Source: Clostridia bacterium (GTDB lineage Bacteria > Bacillota > Clostridia > Oscillospirales > Acutalibacteraceae). Taken from it: DNA of 64,000 nucleotides. The translations under genes and the position numbers were made by a program. Below, piece by piece: positions 43,784 to 52,300 of the stretch. How positions within the stretch are numbered: position 1 is the first letter of the stretch; each line of letters starts with the position of its first letter. The stretch lies in assembly GCA_017432485.1 (NCBI GenBank), contig JAFRJB010000133.1:1-64000 (forward strand). Direction: 5' to 3'. The notes beneath the pieces are model-generated. The model saw nothing but the letters and a program-made list of their open reading frames with translations, ran no database searches and was not told where the DNA came from.

Positions 43784-44476
43784 TCAGGAAAGGTTAGAAA
43801 GAATGTATTCCAGCGCTTGGGTGCAGTTTTGTACTTGAACAGTTGCTTTTTGCGGCTCTTTTAATTGAATGCCGATGGAAGTAGCAGTATACTCAAACAT
43901 GGTGTAATCATTGGCGCTGTCACCGACTGCAACCATGTCAGCCGGTGAAATATGCAGATATTCGGAGAGATACTCCAGCGCCGCTCGCTTGCAAATGGGT
44001 TTTGGAATAAAATCAACGACATCGTTGAAGTATTCGATATGGACATTCTCTAAGCGCTCCCTATTGCGCGCAATCACTTCTCTGACAGCAGCGAATTGGG
44101 CTTCGTTTTTCGGAAAAGGTGAGAGGTTGATTTCATTGGGCTGAAACCACATATCCGGTGCGGCTTGCAATATTTCCTGCTTGATAGCGGCGAGTGTTTC
44201 CCGAACTTCTATACTGTATGGCATTGTAAACACATGTTTTGGCGGATACTCCACACCAAATTGAATCCCGGCACCGACTTCTCCTACCAATATAGGTTCT
44301 TGCAGCTCCACTTGACGGAACATACCGCAAAGGTAGCCTAAGGGCTTGCCGGAACAAATGGCAATGCGCACACCGCGAGATTCAATTTGTTTGAGTAAAT
44401 CAATATCTCGATGAAGAATACCTTTGCCGTGTTGGGCAAGTGTGCAGTCCAAGTCTAAAGCTGCTAATCGAATCAT
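43784..44476 (-). CDS. HAD-superfamily phosphatase of the Cof type
   Basis: A 230-aa HAD hydrolase. Motif I is ALDLDCTL (nucleophile Asp8, Asp10), motif II lies at AICSGKPL, motif III is a Lys in PICKRAALEYL and motif IV is GDSANDYTMF. The large cap between motifs II and III places it in the Cof/phosphoglycolate-like group. AGGTGAAATA precedes the ATG. The substrate, a small phosphorylated metabolite, cannot be decided from sequence. Confidence 0.88.
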   Translation of the reverse strand: MIRLAALDLDCTLAQHGKGILHRDIDLLKQIESRGVRIAICSGKPLGYLCGMFRQVELQEPILVGEVGAGIQFGVEYPPKHVFTMPYSIEVRETLAAIKQEILQAAPDMWFQPNEINLSPFPKNEAQFAAVREVIARNRERLENVHIEYFNDVVDFIPKPICKRAALEYLSEYLHISPADMVAVGDSANDYTMFEYTATSIGIQLKEPQKATVQVQNCTQALEYILSNLS

Positions 44477-44542
44477 TATTTCACCTGCTTTCTTCCTTTA
44501 TTATACAAGAGCTGTCGAAAAAAAGCAAAAGAAAAAATAGTG

Positions 44543-44571
44543 TTGACAAACAGAACGTGATGTGCTAATAT
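44543..44571 (+). promoter_or_regulatory. Consensus promoter of the initiator tRNA gene
   Basis: TTGACA (44543-44548), a 17-bp spacer and TAATAT (44566-44571) with an upstream TG. The block GTGTTGACAAACAG is identical to that at the tRNA cluster promoter (29272-29285). Confidence 0.8.
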
Positions 44572-44592
44572 ACTTGAGCAACAAAAATATAT

Positions 44593-44668
<76 letters not shown>

Positions 44669-44674
44669 AAAAAG

Positions 44675-44703
44675 AAAGACATTGCTTTGGCAATGTCTTT
44701 TCG
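44675..44703 (+). terminator. Intrinsic terminator after tRNA-fMet
   Basis: AAAGACATTGC (44675-44685) pairs with GCAATGTCTTT (44690-44700), followed by T. Confidence 0.85.
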
Positions 44704-44716
44704 ATTTTGGCAGAGC

Positions 44717-44734
44717 CCGGGTTATGAGCCCGAC
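44717..44734 (-). repeat. Inverted 18-nt copy of the tRNA-fMet anticodon arm
   Basis: CCGGGTTATGAGCCCGAC is the exact reverse complement of 44618-44635 (anticodon stem and loop of the initiator tRNA). It directly abuts the composite repeat element whose first box begins at 44734. It could form a hairpin with the tRNA gene or be a remnant of an insertion event. Confidence 0.85.
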
Positions 44735-44777
44735 AAATAAGGATTTGTCGAGCTGTTTGCTCGACAACCCTTATTTG

Positions 44778-44813
44778 TCAGTTTTCAGTTTTCAGCTTTC
44801 AGTTTTCAGTTTC
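44778..44813. repeat. Heptad array, five units (TTCAGTT type)
   Basis: TCAGTT followed by TTCAGTT, TTCAGCT, TTCAGTT and TTCAGTT in 7-nt register, on the left side of the composite element. Confidence 0.75.
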
Positions 44814-44883
44814 ACCCACCGCGCGCTAGGCGCGCACCGCCCTTGATAGGGCGGTTTCATAAAATGCAAGGCGTAGCCTTGCG

Positions 44884-44911
44884 ACTGAACACTGAACACT
44901 GAACACTGAAC
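44884..44911. repeat. Inverted heptad array, four exact ACTGAAC units
   Basis: Four perfect ACTGAAC units, the complement of the heptads at 44778-44813, on the right side of the composite element. The two arrays can pair over about 28 bp. Confidence 0.8.
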
Positions 44912-44960
44912 CCTCAAATAAGGGTTTGCGAGGTCGTCGACCTCGACAAATCCTTATTTG

Positions 44961-44989
44961 TTGATTTCTTATTGACTTATTAATATAAA
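44961..44989 (+). promoter_or_regulatory. Candidate promoter for the zinc-ribbon foldase gene
   Basis: TTGATT (44961-44966), a 17-bp spacer and TATAAA (44984-44989), in AT-rich DNA immediately beyond the repeat element. A leader hairpin (about 45012-45047, GTATTTT...AAAATAC) follows before the start codon. Confidence 0.4.
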
Positions 44990-45103
44990 TATTATAAAAT
45001 ATAATTTAGGTATTTTACGAAAAGCTTTGCCTTTTCGGCAAAATACGAATACTTTAACATTTACAATGAAAAAACTGCTTTTGCAGAGCAAAGGGGTTAT
45101 ATG

Positions 45104-46786
45104 ATGGACGAAAACAAAAAAGAACTCATTGAAAATGAAAGTGAAAAAGTAGAAGCGGTAGAAGCGACTGCTGCCACAGAAAGTGTTGTGGAAGAAACTG
45201 TTGCGGTAGAAGCAGCTGAGGAAACAACAGCTGAAAATAATGCGGCAGAGGAAATCGAAACTGTTACCGAAGATGCACAGGAAGATAGCGATAGCACTTT
45301 TTCTGTTGAAAAGGTTGACAGTCAGGAAGCTCTCAATGACTTTTTAAGCGGTGATGCTACGGAAGATACCGATGAAGCCGAGCAGGAAATGAAGCTCGCA
45401 AAGTATGCTGCAGACTGTGAAAGCTGCGCTACAAAGGTGTTTTTTGAACTTGATGATTTAAATGAAGACGGCAATCTGTTGTGCCCGAATTGTCAAGAGG
45501 AAATTGAAATCGACCACGATGCGATTGACTACTATTTAGTTAATAAAGAAGAAGCCAATGAGCCTGATGGCGGTGCATTTGTTGTTGATTGTAATTCTTG
45601 CGAAGCTGTAGTGCATTTTAAAGAAGATGACATTGATCAAGACGATAATATCGTTTGTCCGCAGTGCGGTGAAAAGATTCATATTGAAATTGAAGTGCTG
45701 GATGCTTACAGAGAAAACGATTTTGAAAAAGCACTTAAGAAAAAGAGAAGATTTAAGAAGGTTCTCGCGTGTGTCAGTGGCGTAGTCATTGCTTTGGCAA
45801 TCTGTTTTGCAGTGATTTTCATTGCAGGCAATAAAAGTGTTGTGAAAGTTGACGGCACTTCCGTACCGATGAACATTTATAAATGTGTTTATTACATTGA
45901 AGGTGCTTCCAATTATATCGGCTCCGGTTACAGCCCTGATGAAAAAGCCAGTAAACAGGCGTATGAAAACAGTGATGATTATGATACTTGGGATGACTTT
46001 TTAAAAGCACAAACTGAAGATGTCTTAAAACTTTATTACGGTATTTATAATGCCGGTAAAAAAGCCGGTTATGAATTGAGCGACAAAGACAAAGAAAGTA
46101 TCGAAACGGCGATTGAAAGTATTCAATCCGGCGCTGATACAGCAAAATTGACTTTTGAAGACTTTATGAAATCCAATTACGGATTGAAAATTGATGAAAA
46201 GAATTTTAGAGAGTATTTGGCATTAACTGTCTATGTAAATTCTTATTATAAAGAAGTTATGAAAGCGGATGTCAGTGAAAAGCAGCTCAAGGAGTTGTAT
46301 GAAGCTAATCCCGAAAATTATGAAGTTGTGACTTTCAGATATTTATATTTGGCAATTGATGACAGCCTTTCTAAAGAAGATGCGCTCAAAGCCGTAAAGA
46401 ATATCGCAAAGGCAAAAAATGAAAAAGAATTCAAGAGCCTGTTGCTTAAGAATGTTGCTAAAGATAAGGCGAGTCAGTACAGTGATGATAGTGCAACGCT
46501 TGTTAAAGATATGGCTTGCGCCAATATTCAAGACCGACCGGTAGCAGAGATGCTCACCAACCCGAAGACAAAGAAATATCAAACAGAATATGGTGTTTCG
46601 GATGATGGAACCTATGCGGAAGTCGCCATGCTCATAGAGCCGCGCCATAAAGATGATGATTTGATTATGGATACGGCTGTCAGCCAGGTGTCTTCCGAAA
46701 AAGGGCAGGCATATATTGATGATATTCGCGAAAACACGACGGTTAAGTCTTCATTGGGTATGATCATAAGGAATTTGACTTTTTAA
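45104..46786 (+). CDS. Membrane-anchored SurA/PrsA-like protein with cytosolic zinc ribbons
   Basis: A 560-aa protein in four parts: an acidic, Glu/Ala/Thr-rich disordered N-terminus (about 1-85); two zinc-ribbon-like units (CESC...CPNC near 105-130 and CNSC...CPQC near 163-185); a membrane segment (about 225-246); and an extracytoplasmic SurA-N-like helical region (KVDGTSVPMNIYKCVYYIE onwards) without a recognisable parvulin core. The next gene is a true parvulin foldase, so the two probably act together on exported proteins. I choose the second of two adjacent ATGs, 7 nt after AAGGGG. The role of the cytosolic ribbons is unknown. Confidence 0.78.
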   Translation: MDENKKELIENESEKVEAVEATAATESVVEETVAVEAAEETTAENNAAEEIETVTEDAQEDSDSTFSVEKVDSQEALNDFLSGDATEDTDEAEQEMKLAKYAADCESCATKVFFELDDLNEDGNLLCPNCQEEIEIDHDAIDYYLVNKEEANEPDGGAFVVDCNSCEAVVHFKEDDIDQDDNIVCPQCGEKIHIEIEVLDAYRENDFEKALKKKRRFKKVLACVSGVVIALAICFAVIFIAGNKSVVKVDGTSVPMNIYKCVYYIEGASNYIGSGYSPDEKASKQAYENSDDYDTWDDFLKAQTEDVLKLYYGIYNAGKKAGYELSDKDKESIETAIESIQSGADTAKLTFEDFMKSNYGLKIDEKNFREYLALTVYVNSYYKEVMKADVSEKQLKELYEANPENYEVVTFRYLYLAIDDSLSKEDALKAVKNIAKAKNEKEFKSLLLKNVAKDKASQYSDDSATLVKDMACANIQDRPVAEMLTNPKTKKYQTEYGVSDDGTYAEVAMLIEPRHKDDDLIMDTAVSQVSSEKGQAYIDDIRENTTVKSSLGMIIRNLTF

Positions 46787-46787
46787 C

Positions 46788-46818
46788 ACAAAATGAATTG
46801 AAAAATAATTCATTTTGT
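46788..46818 (+). other. 12-bp perfect inverted repeat between the two foldase genes
   Basis: ACAAAATGAATT (46788-46799) pairs with AATTCATTTTGT (46807-46818) around a 7-nt loop. There is no T-run after it. It could be a weak terminator, an mRNA-processing hairpin or an operator for the downstream gene. Confidence 0.5.
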
Positions 46819-46860
46819 AGTATGATAAAAAAATATTGATGCGAAAGGGGCATTCCAATA

Positions 46861-48576
46861 ATGGCAAAAGAAAAATTAACCGAAGCTGAAAAGTACAGGT
46901 TAGAAAGAAAAAAGAGAATTGAGAAAGAGAAGAAAAAGAAAAACAGTTATATCAACCGCAATCGCCAGCAAGTGAAAAAGGTGGAGAAAACGGTAGGTAT
47001 TGTTGTAGCGGCAGGTGTGGTGGTAACCATCATTTGCCTGTTGTTAAGCTTTTTCGGTGTTTTCAACAGAATGATTACTGCTGCAGTTGTCGGTGATCAA
47101 AAAGTTACTGTTGCTGAAATGAACTGTGCATTTGCAGATGTTAAAAACCAAGTTTACAACGCCAGTCAGCAGTACGAGCAGTCTGCCGGTCAAGGTTTCT
47201 ATTCCAATGAAACCAAGAGCACGGATCCTTGCGTATACGACAGCACTAAAACTTGGGGTGAATATTTCCAAGAGCAGGCTTTAGAGCATGTCAAGCAGGT
47301 TTATGCGTTTAAAGACGGCGAAGGCAACACTTTAACCGAAGAGCAGTCCAAAGAGATTAGTGAAACATTTGAAACACTTGACAGCTCGGCACAAGAGAAC
47401 AATTATTCCCTGAATGCGTATATTAGAGAAGTATACGGTACCGGCGTTAACGCAAAAGTGTTACGTACCTGGTTGGAAAATGTCTATAAAGCGCAAAATG
47501 CCCAGACCAATGCCAGCGAAACCTATGAAAAATCCATAAAGTCGGAAGATATCAAAAAGTATTATGATGACAATACTCAAAAATATGTGAAAGCTTCCGC
47601 AATGGCATATAGCGTTCCTGTTGATACGACTGAGGTTGCAAGTCAACTTGAAAAAGAAGATATCTCCAATGAAGAAATCGATAAAATTATTGCCGATGCA
47701 GTCAATGCAACTAAGAAAAAAGCTGAAGTCATTTATGATCAGGTTAAGGCAGATCCGGATGATTTCAGAAGCGCTGTAAACGCATATGAAAAAGACGAAA
47801 AGAAGGAAAGCGCCACTACCTACACGAATGATACCTTAACCCTTACCGGTAAAGTCAGCGAGAAGATGTCTGCACTCGGCGAAAAGGGTCAGCTTTGGGT
47901 GGCTCACTCTAAAGAGAAAGATCAGGTGAATCTTGTTTACTCTGCAGATTATGATACAAAATCCTTCCAGTTTGACATCATTCGTATTTTAGAACCGGCA
48001 GAAAACTTTAATACAGTGGCAGTGCGCCATATCTTAATTCAGCCGAGCGATACGGAAGATGATGCTTCTTGGGAAGAAGCTAAGGAGAAGATTCAAACTA
48101 TCTATGACAAGTGGAAGAAAAAGCCCACTGAGGACTATTTTTCAACGCTTGCTACCGAAGAGACTTCTGATACGGGTTCGAAGGAAAACGGCGGTCTTTA
48201 TGAGAATGTTGAGCCCGGTCAAATGGTGGATACTTTCGACGCATGGTGCTTCGATTCTGACAGAAAATCCGGCGATACGGGCATTGTGAAAACAACCTAC
48301 GGTTATCACTTAATGTATTTTGTTAAGAATAACGGGGCCTATTGGAAGACTCAGGTACCCTCGGATATGGCTAATGAATATGTGGAGAAAAATATCCAAG
48401 AAAAATTAGATAGCCTCAAAGCCGAACAGGTAAACTTTGGTTGGAACAAGATTAAAGAAGTTAAGGATTATAAGAAGGCACAAAAATCCACTACCACAAC
48501 CGTTGAAGAAACAACAGCGGAAGAGGCAGCGGCTGCTGAAACAGCCGACACCGAAACCACTGCGGCAGCGGAATAG
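46861..48576 (+). CDS. Membrane-anchored parvulin-type peptidyl-prolyl isomerase (PrsA/SurA-like)
   Basis: A 571-aa foldase anchored by one N-terminal membrane segment (about 44-64) after a very basic cytosolic tail (ERKKRIEKEKKKKNSY). An extracytoplasmic SurA-like helical region follows, then a parvulin domain (about 387-490: VRHILIQ, GGLYENVEPGQMVDTFDAWCF, GIVKTTYGYHLMYF) and a Thr/Glu/Ala-rich tail. It probably folds exported proteins such as the large secreted enzymes of this window. It is not a lipoprotein, unlike Bacillus PrsA. GAAAGGGG precedes the ATG. Confidence 0.88.
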   Translation: MAKEKLTEAEKYRLERKKRIEKEKKKKNSYINRNRQQVKKVEKTVGIVVAAGVVVTIICLLLSFFGVFNRMITAAVVGDQKVTVAEMNCAFADVKNQVYNASQQYEQSAGQGFYSNETKSTDPCVYDSTKTWGEYFQEQALEHVKQVYAFKDGEGNTLTEEQSKEISETFETLDSSAQENNYSLNAYIREVYGTGVNAKVLRTWLENVYKAQNAQTNASETYEKSIKSEDIKKYYDDNTQKYVKASAMAYSVPVDTTEVASQLEKEDISNEEIDKIIADAVNATKKKAEVIYDQVKADPDDFRSAVNAYEKDEKKESATTYTNDTLTLTGKVSEKMSALGEKGQLWVAHSKEKDQVNLVYSADYDTKSFQFDIIRILEPAENFNTVAVRHILIQPSDTEDDASWEEAKEKIQTIYDKWKKKPTEDYFSTLATEETSDTGSKENGGLYENVEPGQMVDTFDAWCFDSDRKSGDTGIVKTTYGYHLMYFVKNNGAYWKTQVPSDMANEYVEKNIQEKLDSLKAEQVNFGWNKIKEVKDYKKAQKSTTTTVEETTAEEAAAAETADTETTAAAE

Positions 48577-48590
48577 ACCAAATAAATCAT

Positions 48591-48626
48591 CAATTAGCCG
48601 AGAGTTCTTATCTCGGCTAATTGTTT
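48591..48626 (+). terminator. Hairpin terminator after the parvulin foldase gene
   Basis: CAATTAGCCGAGA (48591-48603) pairs with TCTCGGCTAATTG (48611-48623), 13 bp, followed by TTTAG. The T-run is short, so termination may be partial before ispF. Confidence 0.6.
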
Positions 48627-48646
48627 AGTGGGAAAGGCGGTATAAT

Positions 48647-49117
48647 ATGAGAGTCGGGCAAGGGTATGATGTTCATCGCCTGGCAGAAGGCAGAAAGTTG
48701 ATTATAGGCGGTGTGGAAATACCGCATGATAAAGGGCTTTTAGGGCATTCGGATGCGGATGTGCTCTTACACGCGATTGCCGATGCGCTGTTGGGCGCAG
48801 CGGCACTTGGAGATATTGGCAAACACTTTCCTGATACCGACGATGCTTTTAAAGATGCAGACAGCCTGAAACTACTTGCAAAGGTGGCTGAAATAGTATG
48901 TGCGGCAGGGTTTACTGTGCAGAATATTGATGCAACGATTATCGCTCAAAGACCAAAGATGAGCCCTTATATTGATCGTATGAGGGAAAACATTGCTGCA
49001 GCCATCGGTATAGATGTGAGTGCAGTGAGTGTAAAAGCGACTACCGAGGAGGGGCTTGGCTTCACCGGGCACCAAGAAGGTATTAGTGCTCTTGCAGTTT
49101 GTTTAATAGATGATTAA
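48647..49117 (+). CDS. ispF: 2-C-methyl-D-erythritol 2,4-cyclodiphosphate synthase
   Basis: A 156-aa enzyme of the MEP isoprenoid pathway that cyclises CDP-ME 2-phosphate. The zinc ligands Asp8 and His10 are in GYDVHR and His42-type residue is in [29 protein letters not shown] and [12 protein letters not shown] are family signatures. The length is normal. IspD, the usual neighbour, is not next to it here. GGAAAGGCGG ribosome binding site. Confidence 0.97.
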   Translation: MRVGQGYDVHRLAEGRKLIIGGVEIPHDKGLLGHSDADVLLHAIADALLGAAALGDIGKHFPDTDDAFKDADSLKLLAKVAEIVCAAGFTVQNIDATIIAQRPKMSPYIDRMRENIAAAIGIDVSAVSVKATTEEGLGFTGHQEGISALAVCLIDD

Positions 49118-49141
49118 AAACCAAATAGAGGTATATTTTGA

Positions 49142-49179
49142 CAAGGCAGTTCCATTTTGTGAACGCCTTGTTTATTTTT
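49142..49179 (+). terminator. Intrinsic terminator after ispF
   Basis: CAAGGC-GTTC (49142-49152, one bulged A) pairs with GAAC-GCCTTG (49161-49170), followed by TTTATTTTTA. Confidence 0.7.
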
Positions 49180-49227
49180 ATTGACTAACTAATTAATTAT
49201 TTAATATAGTTAATAAATTTCAATCTA

Positions 49228-49256
49228 TTGCATATTACTTTTAATTGTTATATAAT
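49228..49256 (+). promoter_or_regulatory. Promoter of the 1295-aa secreted protein gene
   Basis: TTGCAT (49228-49233), a 17-bp spacer and consensus TATAAT (49251-49256), 65 bp before the start codon in very AT-rich DNA. Confidence 0.65.
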
Positions 49257-49321
49257 CACATTAGGTATAAATATTTAAAAGTATATTTTTTATTTTTTCG
49301 ACTGTTATGGAGGTCTTCAAC

Positions 49322-52300
49322 ATGAAAAAAGTCAAAAAAATATTAGCATTGGTTTTATCAGTTGCAATGCTTTCCACGGGTATGGTTTTCACTATGCCTG
49401 CGGCATCTGCAGCGTCTTTTCCAAGTGGCTTGTATAACGGCACCAAGCAGGTGGTTTATACTGCCGGCGATGCCGCAAAAGGAAAGTACCTTGTGGAAAT
49501 AGATGCGGTGAAGTATAATCCCAACATTGCGCAGGAATCGCAGGCGATTGCCAGCGAAGCGGGTGATATCATCATCACTTACCGCCCGAAGAACGGTACT
49601 GCGCCCGAAGTGACCGAGCGCTTTGAAGATGTGATTGCGATGAATGCGTTTAATTATGTCGGCGAAGGCAGTTTTGTTTATTACGCCGTGTTAGACGGAT
49701 ATCCGCAAAAAGCAACGATTTCCGCGAGAAAGACCAATATGGCGGATAATGATAGCGGTATCTATGCCGGTATTAAGATTTGGAACACGGAAGTCGGTTC
49801 TTTCGAGAATATTTATGATTTTTCCAAAATTGAGCGCTCCAACGGTGCCGATACCAGCAGTTTGCTTTTCAGTAATGTCAGTGTTTTGGCACAGTATTTT
49901 CCGTTTGCCAAACAAGGCAGCGCCACCGGCGGCAACTTAACATTGCCTGCCGGCTTAAGTGCGAACAGTGCTGTTCAGACTTTCACCGCGACCGACCAGT
50001 GGGGCGTTACGATGATTGCGCCGAATATTGATTATACCCCGGTGACCGGCTTGACTTTCTCCCAAAATCAAAACGTGATGACACTTAAGGGCACAGGTGA
50101 TGCCAACAATCCCAACGGATCAAGCAGATCGGTAGTTTTAACTGCTACCTATGACACGATGAATACTTCTGTTGCCAATACATTCAGTTTGACTAAAAAT
50201 GTGACAGTGAGCAACAGTTCTCCCGTAACGTATGCGCCGACCTTTGCCAACAGGGAAAAGGCAGGTTTGCAGTTATCTTTTAAAACAAGCTCGAGTTCTT
50301 CCATCGAAAAATTTGAGCTGAACTCTTCTTATCAAATGACAACGACCAACTACCTTGTTGTCAAAAACAATGCTTCGAGAAAAGCCAGCATCAAACTTGC
50401 TTCAACTGCGAATGATAAAGTCAATTTTTCTTCCAGTACTTTGACTTTGGAAGCAGGTGCAAGTACAAACATACAGTTACTTGACTTAAAGTCGGCAAGC
50501 GCAAACTATACACTTGATGTGACTGCTACATACACTTTAGAAGGTTTGTATGATGCAGCGACCGGTTCTCTTGAAAGCCTGACTGCAGGCAGTGCTATTC
50601 CGCTGGTTTACAGCAATTATAATTATGCGCCTTCCGGCGTTGTCTATCAAGCGGGCGGCTTTATGTATAGTGAGATTAATATGGATGTCAGGTTGGAATC
50701 TACCAACCATTCGGTTCTTTTTGAGGAAACCACGCCGATGTATTTACATACCGATCCGGATGAATATATGTGGGGTGTCAATGTTTATGTTGACAGAAGC
50801 AGAATCAATACTTATCAAGATGCCGGTATGCGTTTCTTCTTTACGAGCCGGAAAAACCACCAGTATTACTTCCAAGATCAGGATGATTACTTAGGGCCAT
50901 ATTATTTAACAGGTTCCTATAATAATTCCGGTACATTTGCTTTTAATGCCGAACCGGGCGCTTATACTTCCGCACATAAAGAAAAAGTCGGCTTAGACCT
51001 CGGTAAGGGTGTCGGCGTGACAAAAACGCAGAATTTCAACGGTACCATCTTTACCGGTTCCACATCAGTGGATGCGCCTGCAACTTTGTATCTTGACCAT
51101 ATGCAGATTCACGCATGGGGCAGCGGTTCCGCTTACTTTACTTTACCGCTGAATATTTATGCATACAACAAGACAGAGTTGAAGAGCCAGATTAATACTT
51201 GCTTGCAAAAGAATCTGCTTTCCTGTTACTACAGCGCAACCGCGTATTCGAACTACGCTTCGATGAATTCCTCCGCCATGAAAACTGCTCTTGAGCAGCG
51301 CGGTGTGGATAAGACCAGCCAGTATAAGGTTTCGACAGCGAAAACACAGTTAAACTCTGCGTTTAACAACTTAGTGAATTCTTCCGTGGCAAACGGCACC
51401 TACAGTTTGATTCACAACAAACATGTGGGCGATATTACTACGGCAATTGAAGAAACTTCGGTAGACTTTTATGTATTCGAAAACGGATCTTCCAACGCGC
51501 TCAAATTCAAGGCGGCTTATGCAGATGCTTGCAACAAGCACTCCGATGCTTATATGCCGACTATGACCACCAGCGGGACTTACGAGCACACATTTGATTA
51601 TTGGAATATCGATTTTTCCGATCTGAATGCATTGCTGGCACTCTATGCGGAAGTAGCTCCGGCAGGTCAATTTGTCAATGTAGATGAAGCGGTCGGCAGT
51701 GAGTTGCGCGCTGCGAGAAATTTGGATACGACTTCAGCTACTGCGAATCCTTCCAAGCAAACCGATGTGGAAATCATTGTCAATAACCTCAAAGCGGCGA
51801 TGAGAAACTTGAAGTACAAGTCCTATAATATGCATGTGTACCACAAGATGCTCACTCCTTCCGGTACAGAGGAGATTGACAACGATATTATTCACAACTA
51901 TCTGGAAACCTACAACAAAACCGCAACCTACGGTGAAGTGGAAGACGGTACCGCTGTTTTGACAGACGGCACCTACACGGTTAAAGGTTATCACTTTGAA
52001 CCGCAGCCTGACAGCACCTTTAAAGAGTATGCTTCCCGCTATTACTATCAAGGTATTTCTTCGGAATATCTTTGTGAAGGCGAGAAGGATATCACCATGG
52101 TTTACTATGCCAAATCTATCGAAAGTACGCAGTTAGCCCAAGATATTAACGAAGTGGAAACACATGTCGATGAATGGGACGGCATGTATACCGAAAACTC
52201 CATTAATGCGTTTGTTGATTGGTTTGATGCAAAGTATGATGCCGGTGAATTAACCAAGATATTCTCGGTATTTGATCAGGCGGAATATGATGCTCTGGTC

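Larger units (their letters stand above)
44734..44960. repeat. Composite palindromic repeat element (boxes, heptads and internal hairpins)
   Basis: Nested symmetrical structure filling the gap between tRNA-fMet and the foldase gene. Four 13-14 bp boxes (CAAATAAGG-type) form two inverted pairs: 44734-44747 with 44765-44777, and 44915-44928 with 44947-44960, each around its own palindromic centre (GTCGAGC/GCTCGAC; GAGGTCG/CGACCTC). Between the pairs lie plus-oriented heptads (44778-44813) and inverted heptads (44884-44911). The middle has three hairpins: GCGCGC-TAG-GCGCGC, CCGCCC/GGGCGG and GCAAGGC-GTA-GCCTTGC. No ORF. It resembles a non-autonomous palindromic element; no transposase is nearby. 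Confidence 0.75.

Noticed and set aside
44778-44911. Heptad arrays considered as a CRISPR array
   Set aside because: Units are 7 nt with no unique spacers, and there are no cas genes.
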